Assembly: GCA_937967805.1 (NCBI GenBank)
Contig: CALBTC010000422.1
Coordinates: forward strand, 1-11,038
Direction: 5' to 3'
Length of the DNA: 11,038 nucleotides
Origin: an uncultured Anaerolineaceae bacterium
GTDB lineage: Bacteria > Chloroflexota > Anaerolineae > Promineifilales > Promineifilaceae
Shown: piece after piece, positions 1 through 5,559 of the stretch
Layout of the letters: each line of letters starts with the position of its first letter
Numbering within the stretch: the stretch's first letter is position 1
Position numbers and translations under genes: made by a program
The notes under the pieces: generated by a model
Seen by the model: the letters and a program-made list of their open reading frames with translations, nothing else
Databases searched by the model: none
What the model was told of the DNA's origin: nothing

Positions 1-40
1 AAAACTCGGGGGTCTTCATTTATAGACCCCCCTTAGTTTT
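1..40. terminator. Bidirectional intrinsic terminator hairpin
   Basis: An 8-bp GC-rich stem, GGGGGTCT at 8-15 pairing with AGACCCCC at 24-31, closes an 8-base loop. The outer flanks AAAACT (1-6) and AGTTTT (35-40) also pair and give a T-rich tail on either strand. It could end a gene left of the window as well as the minus-strand methyltransferase unit that stops at 144. The left-hand gene is not visible. Confidence 0.65.
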
Positions 41-114
41 GCGCAAAATTTAAGTAAAACGTGAAGCGTGAAACGTGAAACTTAAATTTTGCGCTCACGT
101 TTCACGTTTCACGC
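41..114. repeat. Overlapping inverted repeats built on a GTGAAAC heptamer
   Basis: GCGTGAAACGTGAAAC (66-81) is the exact reverse complement of 99-114. A second perfect 14-bp pair, GCGCAAAATTTAAG at 41-54 with 81-94, interleaves with the first. The right arm of the second pair lies in the loop of the first and shares base 81. The long arms are a roughly 7-bp unit (GTGAAGC, GTGAAAC, GTGAAAC) repeated three times, mirrored on the other arm. It lies just downstream of the methyltransferase stop codon, so it may add to termination of that transcript or be a dispersed repeat. Confidence 0.7.
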
Positions 115-143
115 ATCAGCCAAAATCTACTAAATCCGAAAAT

Positions 144-1046
144 TCAGATGGGTTCTTTAAAATCGTAGAGGTTGTTGCGAACCTGCCACTGACGTTGGCA
201 GTCGGGATTGGGGCAAACGAGCCGTTCGTCTACCGGTTCAGGCAGCGGCGTTTGGCAGCGGGGGCAGGCGAAGAAGGTGTTGGCTGCGGCCGTTTCACCT
301 TCATCTGGATGGGCCACATCAACAAACACGCTGGGGCTAAGCTGCCACCAGTTGCCCGTCCACTGGGCCAATGAATCCAGCCCCACCAACAAGCTGGTCG
401 GTACCAGTCTTTTGATAGGCCCCAAACGGTAGTGGGAGACGGTGAGCTTTCGTCCCGGCTTGAAGCCTGCTTCGGTAAGCCGCTGCTGTATCCAGCGAGG
501 ATGAAAGTCAAAATTCAGTTCGGCAAATTCGATGGGTTCGCGGTCAAACGGGGACCAATCTTGCCGCCGCAGACCGTAACGCAAAATGGCTTTGAGGTTT
601 TGCTTGTTGGCAAATTCCAGGATGTAACGGCCGTTAGGCCGGGCAATGCGGGCCAACTGCTGGAACAGGGCCGGCACGTCGGCGGCGTGGTGCAGCGTGC
701 GAATTTGCACCATCGTGTCAAACAGGCCGGCCACAAACGGCATCTGGTACCAGTTGCCGGCCACGTAAATGAAGCGAGGATCATTGCCTAGATGGGTTTG
801 GGCTTCTCGCAACAGCGAGCGGGAGTAATCGAACAGGACCACTTTTTGGTAGCCCAGATATTCATCGGCCAGGCGACCAAAACCGGCGCCAATTTCAATG
901 AGGGTGCCGCCCGTTGGCGGCATCAGGCGGCGCAGGGCAATGCGCTCGACCCGGTCTTCGTAATCACGCCCCTGCCCTTGCCAAAACCGGGTGCGGTAGT
1001 CTGACCCTTCGTAGTCACAGACGGGGGGAAAATCGTTGTTGTTCAT
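144..1046 (-). CDS. Class I SAM-dependent methyltransferase with C-terminal zinc ribbon
   Basis: This 300-residue protein is probably a small-molecule or macromolecule methyltransferase acting in the cytoplasm; the substrate is unknown. The SAM-binding motif I is LIEIGAGFG (residues 49-57), followed by the acidic loop VLFDYS (70-75), a motif IV-like segment GLFDTMVQIRTLHH (107-120) and the usual IARPNGRYILEF strand (134-145). These match the Methyltransf_11/25 type of Rossmann fold. After residue 255 comes a separate domain with C261, C264, C278 and C283, spaced as a four-cysteine zinc ribbon that recalls Trm112-like domains. No clear Shine-Dalgarno precedes the ATG. The start lies 16 bases after the stop of the upstream membrane-protein gene, so the two are probably cotranscribed and perhaps translationally coupled. 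The enzyme class is well supported; the target is not. Confidence 0.88.
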   Translation of the reverse strand: MNNNDFPPVCDYEGSDYRTRFWQGQGRDYEDRVERIALRRLMPPTGGTLIEIGAGFGRLADEYLGYQKVVLFDYSRSLLREAQTHLGNDPRFIYVAGNWYQMPFVAGLFDTMVQIRTLHHAADVPALFQQLARIARPNGRYILEFANKQNLKAILRYGLRRQDWSPFDREPIEFAELNFDFHPRWIQQRLTEAGFKPGRKLTVSHYRLGPIKRLVPTSLLVGLDSLAQWTGNWWQLSPSVFVDVAHPDEGETAAANTFFACPRCQTPLPEPVDERLVCPNPDCQRQWQVRNNLYDFKEPI

Positions 1047-1062
1047 GCAAAAAATGGTGTGG

Positions 1063-1686
1063 TTAGCGCACGGCCGTATCCTGTGCCGCAGGTGGCCTGT
1101 TTGCCGCCTGAACCCGACCCATCAGTTCGTCATTGCTGGATGGCAGCCCCTTTATCAAGCGATCCAGCGGTTCAAACAAACCACGTAGCGTGTTAAACGG
1201 ACCGCCAAGCTCGGTTTCTTGCAGGGGAATTTGCACATCCACAGCCAGCGCTACATCAATTTCTTGATCAACCGGCACATCCAGATTTAGCTGTACCGGC
1301 AGCGTCAAGCCTTCAGGCAATGCCAGAGAGACGTTTCCATTGATCTGGCCACCGCCACCTGGCAAGGTAAATTGGGCAGGAATACTCAACGGTATCGAAT
1401 CGACAACAACCACATCTGTTTCCGTGTTCAATGGCAGCACAAAATTGATGGGAATTGTATCTTCTACCTCAATCGTGCGCGAGATAGTCGCCCCGCTCAT
1501 ATCGACAAAGCTGTCACTGAGCCCACCAACCAGCGGTTCTGCTACCGAATCCACGATGGGAAGAATAAGCGGCGCGGCAATGAGCAGCACCAGGAGCAGC
1601 ACAAAGTTCATTACAAACGAAAAGATAATGGCAAACGTTTTAAACGCCTGCCACGGTTTTCCCGACCAAACCCACTTGCGATCCAT
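1063..1686 (-). CDS. Membrane-anchored protein of unknown function
   Basis: I do not recognise this 207-residue protein. It has a basic N-terminus (DRKWVWSGKPW), then one long hydrophobic segment at about residues 17-45, followed by a polar domain predicted to lie outside the cell (N-in, C-out). That domain is rich in valine, leucine, proline and acidic residues, has a GGGG stretch near residue 110, and repeats phrases such as LPLNTE, IPLSIP, LALPEG and LNLDVP, suggesting an all-beta repeated architecture. There are no cysteines or obvious catalytic motifs. The start is well set: AGGAGG-type ribosome-binding sequence (plus-strand ACCTCC, 1692-1697) lies five bases before the ATG. It is the first gene of a unit with the methyltransferase. 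A role in the envelope is inference from topology only. Confidence 0.8.
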   Translation of the reverse strand: MDRKWVWSGKPWQAFKTFAIIFSFVMNFVLLLVLLIAAPLILPIVDSVAEPLVGGLSDSFVDMSGATISRTIEVEDTIPINFVLPLNTETDVVVVDSIPLSIPAQFTLPGGGGQINGNVSLALPEGLTLPVQLNLDVPVDQEIDVALAVDVQIPLQETELGGPFNTLRGLFEPLDRLIKGLPSSNDELMGRVQAANRPPAAQDTAVR

Positions 1687-1699
1687 TGCCTACCTCCGT

Positions 1700-1714
1700 A
1701 ACCTGCTTCAGGTT
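1700..1714. promoter_or_regulatory. Short inverted repeat in the leader of the minus-strand unit
   Basis: AACCTG (1700-1705) and CAGGTT (1709-1714) are perfect arms around a 3-base centre. They sit directly upstream of the ribosome-binding sequence for the 1063-1686 gene. An extended -10-like TGTGATAAT lies further upstream on the minus strand. The repeat could be an operator or a small leader hairpin; it is short enough to arise by chance. Confidence 0.3.
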
Positions 1715-1816
1715 GACATAGTATTATCACATTATGGTAACATGGATTAGTTGATTAGCAAAACGGCCGTAAGTCATGGTGCGAGATTTAGTGAGTAAAC
1801 TGTAGACTGTTTCTCC

Positions 1817-1987
1817 TTCTACTTCAATGTTTCACGGGAAACAATTGCGGGAATAAGTGAATGAAGTAGAATACAGATAGCCTATCTATGTAATTCACAA
1901 AAAGTATTTTGAGAAAAACAAACCAACCATTGTGAATTACTTGAGCAAATCACGAGAAACCTCACCTTTGTTTTTCTGTGATTTGCT
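1817..1987. repeat. Dense chain of inverted repeats upstream of the NYN gene
   Basis: Four perfect inverted repeats follow each other with almost no spare sequence: TTCTACTTCA (1817-1826) with 1862-1871; AGATAG (1875-1880) with CTATCT (1882-1887); GTAATTCACAA (1890-1900) with 1930-1940; and AGCAAATCAC (1944-1953) with 1978-1987. A parS-like palindrome sits inside the first loop. The array ends 37 bases before the ATG at 2025 and engulfs a possible GTG start at 1932. It could be a structured 5' leader, a small RNA gene on either strand, or a cluster of protein-binding sites. This 338-base gap (1687-2024) contains no other gene I can support. Confidence 0.7.
1828..1843. other. parS-like ParB-binding palindrome (site 1)
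   Basis: TGTTTCACGGGAAACA differs at one base from the widely conserved bacterial parS sequence TGTTTCACGTGAAACA. It is intergenic. Its exact reverse complement recurs at 3463-3478. Known parS sites are bound by ParB (Spo0J) and cluster near replication origins. Function here is inferred from similarity; no parA or parB lies in the window. Confidence 0.55.
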
Positions 1988-2024
1988 TACATACACAATA
2001 CCTTCAAGAAATAGTAATTTACGC

Positions 2025-3263
2025 ATGTCCACCCAATCAAATAAGCACGATAGTTCCCCAACTGCACAAACCTCCTCGGCAAATGACGTTGCCATTCTTC
2101 TCGATTTAGACAATCTGGTGATTGGGGCCAAGCAAATCAATTTGTCTTTTGATATAAAACTGGTGTTAGACCATATCAAAAAACTGACAAACGGCCGTAT
2201 CGTCATGCGCCATTCTTATGGGGATTGGCGCCAGGATCGCCAGCTCATGCGTGACCTGGCTTCAGCTGGTTTCGAGACCCAGTCCGCCATTCGGCTCAAT
2301 AACTTCAGCAAAAACCTGGCAGACATGCAAATTGTGGTTGACACGATGGAAACGCTGATCGATGGTCATCAATACGCCACCTATGTGCTTATGACCGGCG
2401 ACCGTGATTTTACGCCGTTGGTGCAGGCGCTGCGCAAGCGGGGCAAGCAGGTGATTGGTCTCGGTGTACGCCACACAACCAGCCAAAGTTTTGCCAGCCT
2501 GTGTGATCTATACATCTATTATGAAGATATTGTGCCTGCACCACAGTTAACCGAAGTGCAGGTAGAAGAGTTACTCAATAACTCTTTGCAGCAGCTGCTC
2601 AACGGGGAACAGCGCGTTCGGGCCAGCGTACTCAAGCAGCACATGTCTGACAGCAGTAACGGGGCCTTCGACAAAAGCCACCACGCCGAAGGCAGCTTTC
2701 GCAAATTCTTAGAAAACTATCCCCACCTGGTTCAAGTTGAACAGGAAGAAACTACGATCTATGTAACACGTCCAGAGAAGAAGGAAAAGCCGCCCACACC
2801 GCTGCACATTCGTTACCGGCGGGGGCTAAAAAAACAGCGGCTGCGGGTGGTCAAGCAGGAAGCGCGCTTCACCATCATTAAGGATATAGTGCGGCATCTG
2901 TCTAAACCCGACCAGGTGCGTTGGCGCGAGCTTATCGATACGCTGCACGAAGAATACAAAAGCAAAGAAAAAAAGATTTCCAAGAATGCCATCAACGCGG
3001 TACTGCTTGTGGCCCGCCGCGCCCAGGTTATTCACACGCTTAAGTCAAAGTCTCTATCAACCGCTCCGGTGCTGCTGGAACTAAAAGGGGCAAAGATGGT
3101 GCAAGACGCCATTATGCGCTGTGACGCCGCTTACGTAAAAGGCATTTTGGAACTTTCGGATGAGTTTGATGAGGAAGAAGCGGCCGTTGCCCTCTATTAT
3201 GAGCCAGAGTTTGCCCGGTACATCAAAACACTCATCAAAAATTTTGAGCGCCTGGGTATGTAG
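2025..3263 (+). CDS. NYN (LabA/PIN-like) nuclease with OST-HTH/LOTUS-type domain
   Basis: Probable RNA-binding endoribonuclease of the NYN family, 412 residues from the ATG at 2025. The NYN domain spans about residues 22-168: the first metal-binding strand AILLDLDNL carries D27 and D29, NLADMQIVVD carries D100 and D106, and TGDRDF carries D126 and D128. This acidic set is the PIN-like active site. About residues 177-248 (LLNNSLQQLLNGEQRVRAS onward to TTIYV) look like an OST-HTH/LOTUS winged helix, the usual partner of NYN in bacteria. The basic C-terminal third contains another possible winged helix near 282-340. A GTG at 1932 is in frame and would add 31 residues, but it falls inside an inverted repeat and has no ribosome-binding sequence, so I prefer 2025. 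Even that start has only a weak one. The family assignment is firm; the RNA target is unknown. Confidence 0.88.
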   Translation: MSTQSNKHDSSPTAQTSSANDVAILLDLDNLVIGAKQINLSFDIKLVLDHIKKLTNGRIVMRHSYGDWRQDRQLMRDLASAGFETQSAIRLNNFSKNLADMQIVVDTMETLIDGHQYATYVLMTGDRDFTPLVQALRKRGKQVIGLGVRHTTSQSFASLCDLYIYYEDIVPAPQLTEVQVEELLNNSLQQLLNGEQRVRASVLKQHMSDSSNGAFDKSHHAEGSFRKFLENYPHLVQVEQEETTIYVTRPEKKEKPPTPLHIRYRRGLKKQRLRVVKQEARFTIIKDIVRHLSKPDQVRWRELIDTLHEEYKSKEKKISKNAINAVLLVARRAQVIHTLKSKSLSTAPVLLELKGAKMVQDAIMRCDAAYVKGILELSDEFDEEEAAVALYYEPEFARYIKTLIKNFERLGM

Positions 3264-3294
3264 CAGTGTGCCCTCTGTGGCTATTTTTGCAGGG

Positions 3295-3750
3295 TCATCC
3301 TTGCAGCGCAATTTCATCTCGATGACCTAATCCCAAACTGTTGTCAATAAAATAAAGTCGTTCCGGCCGGAGCAGATACCAGTTGACTTGAGCTAAGGCC
3401 GCCTGCATTTTTTCATCGGCGCTGGCCAGGAAGGGGTATTTTTGCAGGTAGCGGGAAATGGCTGTTTCCCGTGAAACACCGGTTAGCAGCGAAACGCGCC
3501 CCTCTAGCTGGATTCCCTGAATGTCCTGCCAATCCTGATAATCTTCTTGAATGGTGGCGGCAACGTGGGGAACGGCCGTTATATTTTGCCCATGTCGCGT
3601 ATGTCCAGCCGAAAGAAAGATAAGGTCAAAACCATCGTTCACGTAGAAAACGGCCGCTGCCCAAACACCCTGCGGTCCGGTGGTGGCCACCGTCATCACC
3701 TGATGGTTGGCCAGATAAGCCAATGCCAACTGCCGGGGATCACGACTCAC
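3295..3750 (-). CDS. YhbP-like FMN-binding split-barrel protein (PPOX superfamily)
   Basis: This 151-residue protein resembles the UPF0306/YhbP branch of the pyridoxamine 5'-phosphate oxidase-like split barrels. Shared features are VWAAAVFYVNDGFDLIFLS (residues 29-47), TRHGQNI (51-57), IQGIQLEGRVSLL (77-89) and the C-terminal YFIDNSLGLGH (133-143). Such proteins usually bind flavin; the reaction of this branch is not established. The frame stays open upstream to 3906, but that part is ubiX read in another frame. The GTG at 3748-3750 fits best: AGGGAGG (plus-strand 3762-3768) lies 11 bases before it, and similarity begins there. The start overlaps the last 11 bases of ubiX, so the two are surely cotranscribed. 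UbiX consumes FMN, which makes a flavin-related link plausible but unproven. A parS-like 16-mer lies within this gene at 3463-3478. Confidence 0.8.
   Translation of the reverse strand: MSRDPRQLALAYLANHQVMTVATTGPQGVWAAAVFYVNDGFDLIFLSAGHTRHGQNITAVPHVAATIQEDYQDWQDIQGIQLEGRVSLLTGVSRETAISRYLQKYPFLASADEKMQAALAQVNWYLLRPERLYFIDNSLGLGHRDEIALQG
3463..3478. other. parS-like ParB-binding palindrome (site 2)
   Basis: TGTTTCCCGTGAAACA is one base from consensus parS and is the exact reverse complement of the site at 1828-1843. It lies inside the YhbP-like gene, where it encodes part of GVSRETA; parS sites within coding regions are well known. A weaker lookalike at 3953-3968 in ubiX (TGTTTCCCGCGGAACA) encodes the conserved PRETP motif and is probably coincidental. 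Confidence 0.5.
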
Positions 3751-4327
3751 GCGACTGCCTGCCTCCCTGCCACCGTTCAAATAAATCCAGCGGCAGATCA
3801 ATCTCCAACACATCCAGCAAACGGTTAACCGTCTGGTTGATGATGTCATCCACAGACTTGGGTCGATGGTAAAAAGCAGGCATAGGCGGGGCCAGAATTG
3901 CGCCAATTTCTACTACCTGGGTCATGAGGCGCAGGTGGCCTAAATGCAGCGGTGTTTCCCGCGGAACAATCACCAGCCGCCGCCGGTCCTTTAGCACCAC
4001 GTCGGCAGCGCGCAGCAGCAGATTATCGCTGAAGGAGTTGGCAATGCCCGCCAATGTTTTCATTGAGCAGGGAATAACAATCATGCCCCACGTTTTAAAA
4101 GAGCCGGATGAAACGGCCGCAGCAATATCGCGAAAGCGATAAGAGACGTCCGCCAACTGCATCACGTCTTCGGCCGTATACTCTGTCTCCAACCCAATGG
4201 TGGTGCCGGCGGCCGTGCTCATGATAAGATGCGTCTCCACGTCAGGCACAACCCGCAGCAGCTCCAGCAGACGTATGCCATAAATAACACCGCTCGCGCC
4301 CGAAATACCTACAATTAACTTTTTCAT
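3740..4327 (-). CDS. ubiX: Flavin prenyltransferase UbiX
   Basis: UbiX joins a dimethylallyl group to FMN to make prenylated FMN, the cofactor of UbiD-type (de)carboxylases. The 195-residue length is typical. Hallmarks are GISGASG (residues 8-14, flavin and phosphate binding), SSGSF (73-77), CSMKTLAGIA (87-96), LLLRAADVVLKDRRRLVIVPRETPL in two pieces over 103-127, and PPMPAFYHRP (147-156). These cover the whole family signature, including the conserved serine and arginine/glutamate region. No strong ribosome-binding sequence precedes the ATG. The 3' end overlaps the start of the YhbP-like gene by 11 bases. No ubiD partner is visible here, so whether the cofactor serves quinone synthesis or another decarboxylase cannot be told from this window. 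Confidence 0.95.
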   Translation of the reverse strand: MKKLIVGISGASGVIYGIRLLELLRVVPDVETHLIMSTAAGTTIGLETEYTAEDVMQLADVSYRFRDIAAAVSSGSFKTWGMIVIPCSMKTLAGIANSFSDNLLLRAADVVLKDRRRLVIVPRETPLHLGHLRLMTQVVEIGAILAPPMPAFYHRPKSVDDIINQTVNRLLDVLEIDLPLDLFERWQGGRQSRES

Positions 4328-4412
4328 TCAAATAAATCCCTTTGATACCTTTTCAAATGAGCTGAAGAAGTTTAACGAACAATATCATATTTTTTAGTAC
4401 GTTCCGGTTTAA

Positions 4413-4480
4413 GTCATTCCAGCGAATGCGGGAATCCATTCTCCACGAAGTTAGTGGATGCCCGCCTACGCGTGCATGAC
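4413..4480. repeat. GTCATTCC-type extragenic repeat
   Basis: A 68-bp element bounded by GTCAT (4413-4417) and ATGAC (4476-4480), with internal inverted pairs ATTCC/GGAAT (4416-4420 and 4431-4435) and an ATCCA/TGGAT pair near its centre. It resembles the GTCATTCCCGCG extragenic palindromes scattered through many bacterial genomes. A related fragment lies at 9031-9059. It fills part of the 260-base gap between ubiX and the yhaM-like gene, in which I see no coding sequence. Confidence 0.5.
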
Positions 4481-4587
4481 AATGGGTACAGTCTCTTTTT
4501 CCTCTCTCGATTTTAGAATAGGTAGCCAGAAAACCAAAATCCCCTTACAATCGCTCGCGTAAAGAAAACAGCCATGGAGAAGGTTTT

Positions 4588-5550
4588 GTGAAATCATTTT
4601 TTGTTGCCGATATTCAAGTGGGGGATGAACTGGAGAATGAGCCATTCCTGATTCAGGATTCCATTTTGCGTGAAACGAAAGACGGCCGTCCCTACCTGTT
4701 GGGGTCCCTGCGCGATAAAACCGGCCAGATATCCTTCGTTTTTTGGGACATTCCCAGCTATGCAGAAAGCTGGACGCAAATCGGCAGCGCCGTGCTGGTC
4801 ACCGGAAAAGTCGTGCGCTATAAAGACGCCCAGCAAATCACCATCACAGACATGAACCAAAATCCGGAACCTACTTTGGCTGATTTGCTGCCCTCCAGCC
4901 GCCGCCCCCAGGACGAGATGATTGCCGAGTTAAAAGAGCAAATCAAAAGTTTAAACGCACCGTGGCGGCAGTTGGTGTCCCATCTGCTTTTGGATGAGGC
5001 GTTTCTGCGCGACTATGCCAACGCTCCGGCGGCACGTAACATGCACCACGCCTACATTGGCGGCCTGATGGAACACACCTTGAGCATGGCAACGCTGGCC
5101 AATTACCTGACAGATCACTATCCTTACGTGAACCGGGATTTGCTGCTAGCCGGCACGCTGCTGCACGATATGGGTAAGGCGATTGAGTACGACATCAGCA
5201 AATCGTTTAGCTTTTCAGAAGACGGCCGTCTCGTAGGTCATATCACCCGCGCCGTGGTTTTGGTAGAAAAAGCAGCCGCCGAAATCGGCGGTTTTCCTGA
5301 GGAGGATTTGCGCCATTTGATCCACCTCATCGCCTCTCATCACGGCACGCTGGAGTGGGGGTCGCCCGTTCTGCCCAAAACGTTGGAAGCCATCCTGCTG
5401 CATCAAATCGATTTGCTAGACAGTCGCGTACAGGGCTTCTTTGACCATTTGGCCAACGACAACGGGGAAGAGACTTGGACTGCCAAAAGCAGCTACATGT
5501 TTGGCACGGAGCTACGCCGCCCTGATGGATTCGATGGGCCAGCGGATTAA
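4588..5550 (+). CDS. yhaM: 3'-5' exoribonuclease YhaM family (OB fold plus HD domain)
   Basis: Cytoplasmic metal-dependent 3'-to-5' exoribonuclease of the YhaM type, 320 residues against 314 in Bacillus subtilis YhaM. Residues 15-90 form an OB-fold nucleic-acid-binding domain (FLIQDSILRETKDGRPYLLG, then ISFVFWDI and GSAVLVTGKVVRYKD). An HD-type phosphohydrolase domain follows. Its metal ligands are visible as H163 in GGLMEHTLSMA, H193-D194 in TLLHDMGK, H218, H251-H252 in IASHHGTLEWGSP and D275 in LHQIDLLD. The start is a GTG preceded by GGAGAAGG at 4576-4583. It converges on the glycosyltransferase gene with only nine bases between stop codons and no hairpin seen, so antisense overlap of the two mRNAs is likely. 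Confidence 0.9.
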   Translation: MKSFFVADIQVGDELENEPFLIQDSILRETKDGRPYLLGSLRDKTGQISFVFWDIPSYAESWTQIGSAVLVTGKVVRYKDAQQITITDMNQNPEPTLADLLPSSRRPQDEMIAELKEQIKSLNAPWRQLVSHLLLDEAFLRDYANAPAARNMHHAYIGGLMEHTLSMATLANYLTDHYPYVNRDLLLAGTLLHDMGKAIEYDISKSFSFSEDGRLVGHITRAVVLVEKAAAEIGGFPEEDLRHLIHLIASHHGTLEWGSPVLPKTLEAILLHQIDLLDSRVQGFFDHLANDNGEETWTAKSSYMFGTELRRPDGFDGPAD

Positions 5551-5559
5551 CCCCTACAA

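Noticed and set aside
1..114. CRISPR array, suggested by the repeated GTGAAAC units
   Set aside because: Units are only about 7 bp, contiguous rather than separated by unique spacers, and arranged as inverted arms.
1932..2024. GTG start adding 31 residues to the NYN protein
   Set aside because: The GTG lies in the right arm of an 11-bp inverted repeat, lacks a ribosome-binding sequence, and the extra residues cover a second inverted repeat; the ATG at 2025 is more plausible.
3847..3855. DnaA-box-like TCATCCACA inside ubiX
   Set aside because: A single one-mismatch site in coding sequence with no neighbours is expected by chance.
3751..3906. N-terminal extension of the YhbP-like protein
   Set aside because: This part is ubiX read in a different frame, rich in W, C and R as expected of a shadow; the GTG at 3750 has a good ribosome-binding sequence and matches the family start.
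3953..3968. Third parS-like site TGTTTCCCGCGGAACA
   Set aside because: It has three mismatches to consensus and is accounted for by codons of the conserved PRETP motif of UbiX.
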